From Candidatus Thalassarchaeaceae archaeon (GTDB taxonomy: Archaea > Thermoplasmatota > Poseidoniia > Poseidoniales > Thalassarchaeaceae): a stretch of DNA of 64,000 bases. This document shows, one piece after another, positions 1-8,601 of the stretch. The notes below the pieces were generated by a model. It made no database searches. It was not told the DNA's origin and was given only the letters and a program-made list of their open reading frames with translations. The position numbers were made by a program, and so were the translations under genes. Every line of letters begins with the position of its first letter. Position 1 is the stretch's first letter. Location: contig JALRLV010000008.1 of NCBI GenBank assembly GCA_023268715.1, forward strand, positions 1 to 64,000, written 5' to 3'.

Positions 1-534
1 TCTAGCTATATATTCCTTGAGAATATCATTTTGTACTGTTCCTCTCAAAGCTTTCCTAGGAATACCACATTCATCCGCATAAGCAACATATAGGGCAAAT
101 AAAGAAGTGGCCGGTGCATTGATTGTCATGGATGTAGAAACCTGAGATAGATCAATGCCATTGAATAGTGCCCGAATATCATGAATTGAATCTATTGCTA
201 CGCCTACTTTACCTACTTCCCCTTCCGCTAATTCTGAATTAGAATTCAAACCTAATTGAGTGGGTAAATCGAAGGCCACCGATAGCCCGGATTGGCCATT
301 TTCTAGTAAATCTAAGAATCTTTTATTTGTGGACTTAGCATCCGAAAATCCAGCATATTGCCTCATTGTCCATAACCTATCAAGGTACATATTAGGGTGA
401 ATGCCTCTAGTGTATGGAGGTGACCCTGAATTAGCGTGGATTGGTGTTGAAAACCCCGTGTCTGATAACGTCTCTTTTGAAGGGTGAGTGGACCTCTTGG
501 TGTGTAACTCGTGACCATCACGACTCCCTGTCAT
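1..534 (-). CDS. Methylmalonyl-CoA mutase large subunit, N-terminal part (cut by window edge)
   Basis: The visible 178 residues are the N-terminal part of the catalytic subunit of methylmalonyl-CoA mutase, which interconverts (R)-methylmalonyl-CoA and succinyl-CoA with adenosylcobalamin. Family motifs seen are [10 protein letters not shown] near residue 42, [30 protein letters not shown] and, at the window edge, [14 protein letters not shown]. The frame is open to base 1, so the rest of the protein lies outside the window. The ATG at 534 starts a 178-codon frame that fits the family's N-terminus. The enzyme usually serves breakdown of propionyl-CoA from odd-chain fatty acids and branched amino acids; with the histidine genes nearby this fits an amino-acid-using heterotroph. 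Confidence 0.93.
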   Translation of the reverse strand, partial: MTGSRDGHELHTKRSTHPSKETLSDTGFSTPIHANSGSPPYTRGIHPNMYLDRLWTMRQYAGFSDAKSTNKRFLDLLENGQSGLSVAFDLPTQLGLNSNSELAEGEVGKVGVAIDSIHDIRALFNGIDLSQVSTSMTINAPATSLFALYVAYADECGIPRKALRGTVQNDILKEYIAR

Positions 535-585
535 GATTTGTCCGAGAGGGACTCAATGAATGAAGTATATGCTACTATAATACAT

Positions 586-1323
586 TCAACGACGAATGGT
601 GTAGTCATCAACTATAGCTAACAAATTGGTAACTTGATCCTCATCCAAAATACCCTCACTCTGTTTATCCCAAATATATTGCCTGGCTTCGTCAGAGGTC
701 TGTCGCTCCCCTTTGGCCCAAATTGACCCAAGCAAAGATGAACGATGTTCCTCGGCTACGTCTAACTCTTTCAATAAGCCGCGCATCTCGTATTTGTACT
801 CCATATGCCTTGATCTATCAAGTCGTTTCTCCCTGGTAGCGGGTTGGAATTTAGGTTTATTTCTTCCGCTAGGACGTCTTCGAGGTTTCGCTGGTACAGA
901 TTTTTCCGGTTTCGGTTTGGCAACTGGAGCCATTGCATTTGCTCTGGCCTTACTAGCATCAATAATCTGCTGCGCTTTGGTACTTGTTGGGTTACTAACA
1001 ACCTCTTCTACAGGGGGCTCTTTGGATTGAGTGAGTCCTCTAGTAGGTCTTTTTGAGACTCCTAGTAATTGTTCCTCTAAGATGGTATTATCCTCTTCAG
1101 GCTCTATATTATCGGGTTCTTTAGGTATAGCCTGTTTTTGTGTTTTAACCGGTTGTGGTTTAACTGGAATGGGTTTTGATGGAGGTAGGCTAGGCTTAAC
1201 AGAACGTGGTGGTTCTGAGGGGGGTACTCGTCTAGATTTAGGAGGAGATGTAGTAGCCTTTCCGCCGGATGTTTTGTCGAATATATTTCGAGGCTCGCTC
1301 TTAGGCTTCCTACGGCGCTGCAC
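586..1323 (-). CDS. Disordered, proline/lysine-rich protein with a C-terminal helical domain, unknown function
   Basis: I do not recognise this 245-residue protein. Residues 1-175 are low-complexity and rich in Pro, Lys, Ser and Arg, with repeated PxKPxP and PPSKP stretches, so they are probably unstructured and basic. The last 75 residues (from about RLDRSRHMEYKYE) look like a compact helical domain containing the sequence LLKELDVAEEHR and a short WDKQSEG segment. No signal peptide or membrane segment is seen. The start is GTG at 1323, preceded by a full AGGAGGT Shine-Dalgarno site about 10 bases upstream, which supports a real translated gene. It lies between Kae1 and the mutase on the same strand. 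A nucleic-acid-binding or scaffold role is possible but is only a guess from charge. Confidence 0.7.
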   Translation of the reverse strand: MQRRRKPKSEPRNIFDKTSGGKATTSPPKSRRVPPSEPPRSVKPSLPPSKPIPVKPQPVKTQKQAIPKEPDNIEPEEDNTILEEQLLGVSKRPTRGLTQSKEPPVEEVVSNPTSTKAQQIIDASKARANAMAPVAKPKPEKSVPAKPRRRPSGRNKPKFQPATREKRLDRSRHMEYKYEMRGLLKELDVAEEHRSSLLGSIWAKGERQTSDEARQYIWDKQSEGILDEDQVTNLLAIVDDYTIRR

Positions 1324-1387
1324 TAAATTTTCGACCTCCTAATATAGGCGCGCGACCGTTGATAGTTAAGACTTCGCAAAATTATGG

Positions 1388-2404
1388 TCAGTCCCAGGTT
1401 ACGACGGTATGATCAGTTCTGAGCGAAGGATTGATACCACTAGAAGCCAAATTTGTCGAATTATTGGTTTCCAGCATCCTTCGTCCCAACTCTGCTATCA
1501 TAGTTCCATTATCAATGCAGTATTGTTTCTCCGGCCAAGTCCCTACAGATCCACGTTGCTCACACATAATCCGAGTCATCTCCCTTATCCGTTCGTTACA
1601 GGCCACACCTCCGCCAAGTAATAATTCAGATTTCCCAGAATGTGCTAGCGCTCTTTCTGCAACCTCAATGCATGCTGAAAAGGCATGCTCTTGAAGCGAC
1701 CAACAGACCGCTCCTAATTCGAACCCTTCGTTGACCTTCTGAATTGCAGCATTTAGTAGCCCTGAAAAATTCAAGTCCATACCTTGAACACTGTAAGGTA
1801 GTTCTACCAAATCAACATTGGCTTCCGGATTATTTTCGTGCCATTCCCGTGCTAATTGTTCTATTTTAGGACCTCCAGGGAAGGCTAAACCTTGGGTCCG
1901 GGCAAATTTGTCCAACATATTGCCAATGCCAATATCCAAGGTTTCACCCAAGACTTGGTAACGATTACCTGCCCTTGCTATAACTTGTGTATTTCCTCCA
2001 CTTACATATAACAAAACGGGATCGATACACCCGGTTTGATTACGACCTATCTCTATGTGTGCAACGCAATGATTAACGCCAACGAGAGGTATTTTCCATT
2101 GGTCTGATAGTGCACGGGAAACATTAGCCCCAATACGTAAACACGGTCCTAAACCAGGCCCCTGACTATATGCTATTGCCTTTACATCATTAGATACTAT
2201 GTTCTGTTCTTCCATTAATCTAGAAATTAATTGGGAAGCGAGATTGGAATGATGGTCTGCGGCCTCCCGTGGATGGATTCCTCCTTCTTCAGGCCGGTAT
2301 AATGCTGAATATGATTTACGAGGTTCTCCGTCTTCTGTGACTAAACCGAATGAGAAAGTATGGGCGGTGCTCTCCACCCCTATGATTACCCCCGACACAT
2401 ACAC
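1388..2404 (-). CDS. kae1: Kae1, catalytic subunit of KEOPS (tRNA threonylcarbamoyladenosine synthesis)
   Basis: Kae1/TsaD proteins transfer the threonylcarbamoyl group onto A37 of ANN-decoding tRNAs as part of the KEOPS complex. Visible family motifs are the ASKHA start GVESTAHTF, the metal-binding HPREAADHH with its two histidines near residues 45-50, YVSGGNTQV, the NFSGLL segment, LLGGGVACNERIR and the late aspartate in CIDNGTMIAELG. At 338 residues it is a stand-alone Kae1; the Kae1-Bud32 kinase fusion known in some archaea is absent. The start is GTG at 2404; a second GTG two codons later is equally possible. The KEOPS partner Pcc1 is encoded at about 43 kb of this window. hutI starts divergently 44 bases away. 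Confidence 0.95.
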   Translation of the reverse strand: MYVSGVIIGVESTAHTFSFGLVTEDGEPRKSYSALYRPEEGGIHPREAADHHSNLASQLISRLMEEQNIVSNDVKAIAYSQGPGLGPCLRIGANVSRALSDQWKIPLVGVNHCVAHIEIGRNQTGCIDPVLLYVSGGNTQVIARAGNRYQVLGETLDIGIGNMLDKFARTQGLAFPGGPKIEQLAREWHENNPEANVDLVELPYSVQGMDLNFSGLLNAAIQKVNEGFELGAVCWSLQEHAFSACIEVAERALAHSGKSELLLGGGVACNERIREMTRIMCEQRGSVGTWPEKQYCIDNGTMIAELGRRMLETNNSTNLASSGINPSLRTDHTVVTWD

Positions 2405-2417
2405 TTGAGTCGAGAAC

Positions 2418-2424
2418 TACATAT
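2418..2424 (+). promoter_or_regulatory. TATA-like box for hutI, suggesting a leaderless mRNA
   Basis: The sequence TACATAT lies 25-31 bases upstream of the hutI ATG, and no Shine-Dalgarno site precedes the ATG. That is the spacing expected if transcription begins at or next to the start codon. The call rests on one short match in a 44-base divergent intergenic region. Confidence 0.35.
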
Positions 2425-2448
2425 CAATGGAACGTTTCAATTCCCTCC

Positions 2449-3717
2449 ATGCGCCTATTGTTGCTCAATTCCGGACCGGTCGCGACACTAGCAAATGGGG
2501 ACATAAATTCACCCTTGACGGGAATAGAGATGTCCAATGCGGAGGCATTGGTTTTAGAAGGCTGTAATGGAATATTGATAGAGGACGAAATTATTTCTAA
2601 AATCGCATCCTCTGAAGAGTTAGCAAATGAATTTGGTACAGAGGACAATGCAGCGCTCAGAGTTATTGATTGTCAAAGTAAGGCCATAATTCCTGGATTT
2701 GTAGATTCTCATACGCATTTGCTGTGGGGAGGAGATAGAGCTAATGAAATGCAATTACGTCACGACGGTCTAACATATTCTGATATTGCTAAATCTGGTG
2801 GAGGCATACAAAAGACGGTCAAATATACCAGAAACATCAGTAAAGATAGACTCAGCAAGTTAGGCATGAAGAGAATTTCTAGGGCTTTTGAATTTGGCAC
2901 CACTACTATGGAATGCAAAAGTGGCTATGGTTTATCAGTTGATTCTGAATTAAAATTATTACAAGTCAATCAATTATTGTCTGAATTAACCCCAATGGGT
3001 CTTCATTCAACCTGGTTGGGGGCACACGATGTTCCCAAGGGAATGACAATGGAAGATTATGTCGATGAATTAATTCATATTCAATTGCCAGCGATAGTAG
3101 ACCAAGGATTTGCTAGTTACGCTGATGTGTTTTGCGAACCAGGTTGGTTTTCACTTGAAGATACTGAACTAATTGTTAAGGCCGCATCAGAATTAGGTCT
3201 ACCCTCTAGACTTCATGTCGATGAATTTGTAGATGGGGGAGGTTTAGCGTTGGCAAGCGAACTAAGGGCGATTAGTGGCGATCATGTAGGCCATTCTTCC
3301 TCCTCTGCTAGAGAATCGGCATCAAAATCGGGCGTTATGCAAACATTCCTACCAGGGACACCATACATTTTAGGTCATGATTTGACGTCACCATTGAAAC
3401 AATGTATTGACAATAATTGGGCTTTTTCTTTAGCCTCTGATTTCAATCCGAATTGCAGGACTGTATCCATACCCTTTGTCGGAAGTCTAGCTACACATAG
3501 GCTGGGCCTCTCTCCTATTGAAGCGTTAGTAGCAGTTACCAGGAATCCTGCTACAACACTACTCAACTCATCCGATGGACAAGTATGTGGTTCAATTAGG
3601 GAAGGAGGACCCGCAGATTTGTTAATACTCGATTCAGAATACATTGATGCTTGGTGTCAAATGCCCGGTGACAATCCGATTTACAAAACTATGAAATCCG
3701 GCAAGTTTGTAAATTAA
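2449..3717 (+). CDS. hutI: Imidazolonepropionase (HutI)
   Basis: This amidohydrolase opens imidazolone-5-propionate to N-formimino-L-glutamate, the third step of histidine breakdown. At 422 residues it has the usual family length. Visible motifs are VDSHTHLLWGGDRANE (metal-binding HTH), the SGGGIQKTV loop that contacts substrate, GYGLSVDSELK, GAHDVP, the metal ligands in LHVDEF and GDHVGH, and the catalytic aspartate in LASDFNPN. It stands alone on the plus strand. The enzymes for the other steps lie on the minus strand from 5 to 10 kb, so the route is split over two transcripts around tRNA-Val. No fusion or truncation is seen. Confidence 0.95.
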   Translation: MRLLLLNSGPVATLANGDINSPLTGIEMSNAEALVLEGCNGILIEDEIISKIASSEELANEFGTEDNAALRVIDCQSKAIIPGFVDSHTHLLWGGDRANEMQLRHDGLTYSDIAKSGGGIQKTVKYTRNISKDRLSKLGMKRISRAFEFGTTTMECKSGYGLSVDSELKLLQVNQLLSELTPMGLHSTWLGAHDVPKGMTMEDYVDELIHIQLPAIVDQGFASYADVFCEPGWFSLEDTELIVKAASELGLPSRLHVDEFVDGGGLALASELRAISGDHVGHSSSSARESASKSGVMQTFLPGTPYILGHDLTSPLKQCIDNNWAFSLASDFNPNCRTVSIPFVGSLATHRLGLSPIEALVAVTRNPATTLLNSSDGQVCGSIREGGPADLLILDSEYIDAWCQMPGDNPIYKTMKSGKFVN

Positions 3718-4000
3718 TAGTAATAGAAACGTTTTACCTTTTGCCATTACATAATTTTGAGTCAATGATAACTAATTTACAATGCTAAGGAATATTACTA
3801 ACTCCCGAATTATGCCCCTATCCTCGACACACACCCAAATCCTGGCCCCACGTATCTCCGATAATCATGGTTATCAGCCAATATATTCCTAAGGACTATG
3901 TGGGCAGGCTTGCAGTGTGCTGTTTTTGTCAAAATATCAATAAAATCGGAATTTAGCCCTTCATAGGCGGGTTGATATGATTGAGTCTTAGGTGGAGGAC
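3718..4000. other. Intergenic region, no gene seen
   Basis: This AT-rich stretch of 283 bases follows the hutI stop. I find no convincing open frame with a start site in it. It probably holds the hutI terminator and the promoter of the small zinc-ribbon gene that starts at 4001; a loose TATA-like run (AATATCAATAAAA) lies about 45-60 bases upstream of that gene. Confidence 0.4.
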
Positions 4001-4156
4001 ATGGTTGAAGCTGTTACAGGATTCTGTATGAAGTGCAAACAGTCTAGGATCATCGAAAATCCCGTTCACACGACTATGACCAATGGTAGAATTCGAGTAA
4101 GTGGAAATTGTAGCTCAAAGGATTGTTCGGGATCCATATCCAAAATAATATCCTAG
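4001..4156 (+). CDS. Small DUF5679-like zinc-ribbon protein (51 aa)
   Basis: A 51-residue protein with a CxxC knuckle (FCMKCK, residues 9-12) and a second Cys pair (GNCSSKDCSG, about residues 37 and 42). Between them lies a TMTNGRIRVSGNC segment. The layout matches the small archaeal/bacterial zinc-ribbon family DUF5679, whose members read FC-x2-C-K, then a T-x-x-NGR-x-x-x-G-x-C stretch. The ATG at 4001 has a strong GGTGGAGG Shine-Dalgarno site just upstream, which argues for a real gene. It lies 57 bases before tRNA-Val on the same strand. The family function is not known; a role in nucleic acid or ribosome binding is only an inference from the fold. Confidence 0.72.
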   Translation: MVEAVTGFCMKCKQSRIIENPVHTTMTNGRIRVSGNCSSKDCSGSISKIIS

Positions 4157-4213
4157 TCAGTATTCCTCACAGAGAATCATTCATGTGGGAGAATAGAATC
4201 CCCGAGTTATTCT

Positions 4214-4289
4214 GGGCTCGTGGTCTAGGGGTTATGACGTCGCCTTGACATGGCGAAGATCGCAGGTTCAATTCCTGCCGAGCCCACCA
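4214..4289 (+). tRNA. tRNA-Val (anticodon GAC), CCA encoded
   Basis: A full cloverleaf can be drawn. The acceptor stem GGGCTCG pairs with CGAGCCC, followed by discriminator A and an encoded CCA. The D arm has the AGGGGTTA loop. The anticodon stem TCGCC/GGCGA carries the loop TTGACAT, giving anticodon GAC for valine. The variable loop is AGATC, and the T arm is GCAGG-TTCAATT-CCTGC. No intron is seen. It reads GUC and GUU codons. Confidence 0.96.
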
Positions 4290-4310
4290 GATGAAACATG
4301 ACACTGTTTA

Positions 4311-5033
4311 TCATTTTACAAAGGTGTAGGAAAACCTAATCCGACCCTTTCCCTTATTCTTCTTTGCAAAAAATTGTATGTTGGGAATATTCGAGGTATT
4401 GTCAACATGTGTCCCTGCACAGGGACATAGATCTACACCCTCTACTTCAACAACCCTTAGATTAGATATCGATTTAGGGATTCTGTCCATAAATTTCGTA
4501 TGCCGCATTTGTTCATGTGATTCTATTTGTTCACGGTCCCATTCATGGATATTAACTGGTATTTGTTTATTGAGAGTAGCATTAACTTCTGCTACTAATT
4601 CTTCAGAGTCAAATACAGTTTTGTCTTCGAATAAAAGGTCCACTCTGGAGTTGTCTGTGGTTAATTGATTTCCCACGGTTTCTGCACCCCATATGTCTTC
4701 TGCTAATGCTGAGACTATATGTTGGGCAGTATGCATCTGAGCATGTAGATTTCGTCGTTCTTGGTCGATTGAACAGATTACTTCATCGCCAACCTCAAAC
4801 AAATCTGGCTCCTCTAAAGGATGGAGTATCATCTCACCAGGCAAGACTTCACCAATTGGAGTGTCAATGTCCCCAGCCACCAAAGTCCCGGTATCTCCAG
4901 GCTGACCGCCACCTCGAGGATAACAGTAAGTTGATTCCAATAGAACATTCGCGTTATGGAATCCTTTTATGATAGTCCTGAAGGGTTCAGGATTGGTTCC
5001 TGGATGATGATTCATATGCAATTTCCGTTGCAT
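4311..5033 (-). CDS. alaX: AlaX-type Ala-tRNA editing hydrolase
   Basis: AlaX proteins hydrolyse alanyl-tRNA synthetase mistakes such as Ser-tRNA(Ala) in trans. The protein has the AlaRS-like beta barrel motif YPRGGGQPGDTG near the N-terminus and the zinc-binding editing site: HTAQH in the middle and the CAGTH pair near the C-terminus. The length of about 240 residues fits the medium or long AlaX class. I prefer the ATG at 5033 to an upstream in-frame ATG at 5069, because it avoids overlap with hutH and has a GGGTGA Shine-Dalgarno site that contains the hutH stop. The gene is last in the hut series, so it may be co-transcribed with histidine catabolism for no obvious functional reason. Confidence 0.9.
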   Translation of the reverse strand: MQRKLHMNHHPGTNPEPFRTIIKGFHNANVLLESTYCYPRGGGQPGDTGTLVAGDIDTPIGEVLPGEMILHPLEEPDLFEVGDEVICSIDQERRNLHAQMHTAQHIVSALAEDIWGAETVGNQLTTDNSRVDLLFEDKTVFDSEELVAEVNATLNKQIPVNIHEWDREQIESHEQMRHTKFMDRIPKSISNLRVVEVEGVDLCPCAGTHVDNTSNIPNIQFFAKKNKGKGRIRFSYTFVK

Positions 5034-5037
5034 ATTT

Positions 5038-6561
5038 TCACCCAAATATTTCCTGTAGGCTACCATCAAGCAGTTGGTTACTGAGAGTTGTACATTCTTT
5101 GCTCATTACCGAATCTCCATCATATTGGTCAACAAATTTTCTCACCCAAATGTGAATTTCAGCAACGCCTCCCCCTGGCTTATGTGGGATCCTATCGAGT
5201 GCTTCAGTTCCACAAATTAATTCGTTTGCTAATACTTGAGAAAGTAACGCTGTTGATTGTAAACTGCGGAATGTACCTGTGGCCCCCATAGACACGTGGT
5301 CTTCTTTTCCCATACTAACTGGAATATTCGAAGTTGTGACTGGATTTGCCAATAAATGCAATTCAGCTATACATGCTGCAGCAACATACTGGACTATCAT
5401 GTACCCACTTTCCAAACCCTCGTTCTGAGCTAAGAATGGTATTTGGCCACTCCATTGGGGGTCCAAAACTTGGTTAATTCTTCTTTCAGATATGCATGCC
5501 AATTCATGACAAGCAATTGCGATAGAATCACTAGCTAATGCTAGGTTTTGGCCATGGAAATTTCCTCCACTTATGACATCAACATCCTCGCCATCGACAA
5601 AAACCAAAGGATTGTCTGTGGCGCTATTAATTTCTATTTCTAGCATCCTTCTAGTTTCTGTTAGCAGATCTATAACGGGGCCATGTACTTGTGGGGCGCA
5701 TCTAAAACAATAAGCGTCCTGAACCCTATTGCAATCTTCGTGGGAAATCTTGATCTTGGACCCTTTGAGGAAAGCACTTATTCGGGCAGCGGAGATTGCT
5801 TGTCCGCTTTGTGGACGATTATCATGTATCCGTGGGTCAAAGGGGCTATGTGAGCCTTTGATTGCTTCAAGTGACGTTGCAGCGCAAGAATCGGCTGCAA
5901 ACACTAATTTCTCTAGGTTTAGTATTGTCAAGGCTAAGTACGCACACATTTGACTAGTCCCGTTAATCAATGACAGTCCTTCTTTAGCGGCTAATTCAGT
6001 GGGTTCCAAGCCAACGCTATGTAATGCATCGATACTAGACATTGTAACCCATCCAGATTCTTTTCTGACCATTGATTCTCCTTCACCAAGTATTGCTAAT
6101 GACATATGAGAGAGGGGTGCTAAGTCACCAGAAGCACCCAGTGAGCCAATTCGTGGTATAATGGGGGCTATACCGTGGTTTACCATACCTAGCAGTAAGT
6201 CTACGATTTTAGGGCGTATTCCAGATACTCCCCTTGCTAGTGAATTCGCACGAAAAACCATCATCAACAATACATGGTTCGGATCCATCAAATCACCTAC
6301 CCCACAGGCATGACTCTTGATCAGGTTGGATTGCAGTTGTTCGAGATCATCTCCGCCTATTCTAACAGAGGACATTGCCCCAAACCCTGTATTAATGCCA
6401 TAGACAACCTCCCCAGAGTCGATAATTTGCTCCACGCCCTTTCTAGATTCTTCCATCCGCCTACGTGCGGATTTAGCTAGTAGAGCGGTATTGTTACCAT
6501 TGGCTACGGAAATTGCCCCTTCAATGGTCAATGAGTGACCATCAATCTCGACATCTGCCAC
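5038..6561 (-). CDS. hutH: Histidine ammonia-lyase (HutH)
   Basis: Removes ammonia from L-histidine to give trans-urocanate, the first step of the Hut route. The protein is 507 residues, the normal family length. The GSLGASGDLAPLSH signature holds the Ala-Ser-Gly triad (residues 143-145) that cyclises to the MIO cofactor. Also visible are YGINTGFG near residue 54, QDAYCFRCAPQVHG and NDNP-like SATDNPL. The start is GTG at 6561, 20 bases after the urocanase stop. It is downstream of urocanase, cyclodeaminase, formiminotransferase and PAN on the same strand with short gaps or overlaps, so one transcript is likely. Confidence 0.95.
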   Translation of the reverse strand: MADVEIDGHSLTIEGAISVANGNNTALLAKSARRRMEESRKGVEQIIDSGEVVYGINTGFGAMSSVRIGGDDLEQLQSNLIKSHACGVGDLMDPNHVLLMMVFRANSLARGVSGIRPKIVDLLLGMVNHGIAPIIPRIGSLGASGDLAPLSHMSLAILGEGESMVRKESGWVTMSSIDALHSVGLEPTELAAKEGLSLINGTSQMCAYLALTILNLEKLVFAADSCAATSLEAIKGSHSPFDPRIHDNRPQSGQAISAARISAFLKGSKIKISHEDCNRVQDAYCFRCAPQVHGPVIDLLTETRRMLEIEINSATDNPLVFVDGEDVDVISGGNFHGQNLALASDSIAIACHELACISERRINQVLDPQWSGQIPFLAQNEGLESGYMIVQYVAAACIAELHLLANPVTTSNIPVSMGKEDHVSMGATGTFRSLQSTALLSQVLANELICGTEALDRIPHKPGGGVAEIHIWVRKFVDQYDGDSVMSKECTTLSNQLLDGSLQEIFG

Positions 6562-6581
6562 GCATCAGCGAACAAGGAATG

Positions 6582-8597
6582 TCAAATAGAGTCATCGAGT
6601 CTCTCGCTTAGGTTGCTTAGTATATCCTCATCAACCAAATTAGGGATTGTAACGATTAATTTTGGGTCTAATTTACCAGCCTCTTCAACAGTATCAATAG
6701 CGCCGATATTACGTGCCCAAGATCTACGTGCGAGCCCATTCATTACATCCCAGGAAATCATAGAATGAATATTATTTTCGGATTCTAAACTACCATCTAT
6801 GTACATACCGAATCCTCCGTTAATTACCTCCCCCCAACCAACTCCTCCACCATTGTGTATACTGGTCCAGGTTGCTCCCCTGAATGAGTCTCCTACGAAG
6901 TTATGAATGGCCATATCAGCGGTAAACATTGAACCATCACGGATGTTTGCTGTTTCTCTGTAAGGACTATCTGTACCACCTACATCGTGATGATCTCTAC
7001 CAAGAACGATTGGGGCACTGATTTTGCCCTCCGCTATTGCCCGATTGAATGCTAGTGCTATTTGCAATCGACCTTGTTCGTCTGCATACAAAATTCTGGC
7101 TTTACTGCCTACCACCAAGTCGTGATTTTCGGCTTCGTTAATCCAACGAATATTGTCTTGGTATTGTGTGGAAATTTCTGGCTTACAATCTTCCGCTAAA
7201 TGTGAAAGTATATCAGAAGCGATTTTATCTGAAATTCTCAGGTCTTCATCCGAACCAGATGTACAAACCCAACGAAATGGACCAAATCCATAATCGAAGC
7301 ACATCGGACCCATTATGTTCTCCACATACGAAGGATATCGAAATGACCCGTTGGATTCTATAACTTCGGCACCAGCCCTACTAGACTCTAGAAGAAACGC
7401 ATTACCATAATCCCAGAATATTGTGCCTCGCTCTGTTAATTGGTTTACATAGTCCACGTGTTTTCTAAGGGTCCTTTGTACCTCATTTTTGAATCCCTCA
7501 GGATCGTTGATAATCATCTCTCTACCTTCTTGAAAAGTTATCCCAACTGGCATATATCCTCCCAACCAAGGATTGTGTAGACTTGTTTGATCGCTAGCTA
7601 AATCGGGTGTAATATTCTGCTCAACAAGATATTCAAGTAGGTCCACTATGTTGCCTAGATATCCTATGGATATTGCCTCTTTATTTTCTACTGCTGCTTT
7701 GGACCGTGAAATTACCTTCTCTAAGTCATCATACAATTCTGTTAACCATCCTTGCCGATGCCGTTTATTTGCGGCTATTGGGTCAATTTCGGCTATGATA
7801 CATACAGCCCCTGCGATTACAGCCGCTTTAGCCTGTGCTCCAGACATACCCCCTAATCCAGATGTGACATACAATATTCCACCAAGGTCCGATTGGTTCT
7901 GCAAGTCAAGATATTTTCTGGCCGCATTGAGTATAGTGATTGTAGTCCCGTGAACAATGCCCTGGGGGCCTATATACATGTAGGAACCGGCGGTCATTTG
8001 CCCGTATTGAGAAACCCCGAGGGCATTCATACGCTCATAATCCATCTGAGTGGAATAGTTAGGAATTACCATACCATTGGTTACTATAGCTGTGGGTGAT
8101 TCCTTTGAGGAAGGGAATAATCCCATCGGATGGCCAGAATACATAACGAGAGTTTGATCCTCTTCCATTTTAGTTAGATATTGCATAGTTAGTAGGTATT
8201 GGGCCCAGTTTTGGAAGACTGAACCGTTAGTTCCGTATGTAACTAATTCATGAGGAAATTGAGCGACTCGAGGGTCTAGGTTGTTTTGAATCATTAACAT
8301 CATCGCAGCTGCTTCCCGCGTCTTGGCTTCGTATTCGTAAATCGGCCTTGCATACATTTCGTAATCTGGTCTGAATCTGTACATGTAGATATGACCATAT
8401 CTCTCCAGTTCTGTAAGAAATTCTTCAGCTAGCTCTTGATGCCAATCCTTTGGAAAATATCTCAGTGCGTTTGAAACGGCTAGAACTTTCTCCGATTCAC
8501 TCAACACTTGAGGTCGAATTGGGGCGTGGGGGACGGTTTCATCGAGGTATTTCTTCTTCGGCAATTCCTTCGGTAATCCTTGCCCGAAATTTTCCAT
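6582..8597 (-). CDS. hutU: Urocanate hydratase (HutU), long form
   Basis: Converts urocanate to imidazolone propionate using tightly bound NAD+ as electrophile. At 671 residues it is about 115 residues longer than the usual bacterial enzyme (about 555) and close in size to the long forms known from eukaryotes and some prokaryotes. Visible motifs are the NAD-binding YVTSGLGGMSGAQAKA, the GYMPVGITFQEG region, and MGPMCFDYGFGPFRWVCTSG with the conserved active-site cysteine. The ATG at 8597 has a GGTGA Shine-Dalgarno site four bases upstream. It sits between the cyclodeaminase (4-base gap) and hutH. Confidence 0.95.
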   Translation of the reverse strand: MENFGQGLPKELPKKKYLDETVPHAPIRPQVLSESEKVLAVSNALRYFPKDWHQELAEEFLTELERYGHIYMYRFRPDYEMYARPIYEYEAKTREAAAMMLMIQNNLDPRVAQFPHELVTYGTNGSVFQNWAQYLLTMQYLTKMEEDQTLVMYSGHPMGLFPSSKESPTAIVTNGMVIPNYSTQMDYERMNALGVSQYGQMTAGSYMYIGPQGIVHGTTITILNAARKYLDLQNQSDLGGILYVTSGLGGMSGAQAKAAVIAGAVCIIAEIDPIAANKRHRQGWLTELYDDLEKVISRSKAAVENKEAISIGYLGNIVDLLEYLVEQNITPDLASDQTSLHNPWLGGYMPVGITFQEGREMIINDPEGFKNEVQRTLRKHVDYVNQLTERGTIFWDYGNAFLLESSRAGAEVIESNGSFRYPSYVENIMGPMCFDYGFGPFRWVCTSGSDEDLRISDKIASDILSHLAEDCKPEISTQYQDNIRWINEAENHDLVVGSKARILYADEQGRLQIALAFNRAIAEGKISAPIVLGRDHHDVGGTDSPYRETANIRDGSMFTADMAIHNFVGDSFRGATWTSIHNGGGVGWGEVINGGFGMYIDGSLESENNIHSMISWDVMNGLARRSWARNIGAIDTVEEAGKLDPKLIVTIPNLVDEDILSNLSERLDDSI

Positions 8598-8601
8598 ATA
8601 T

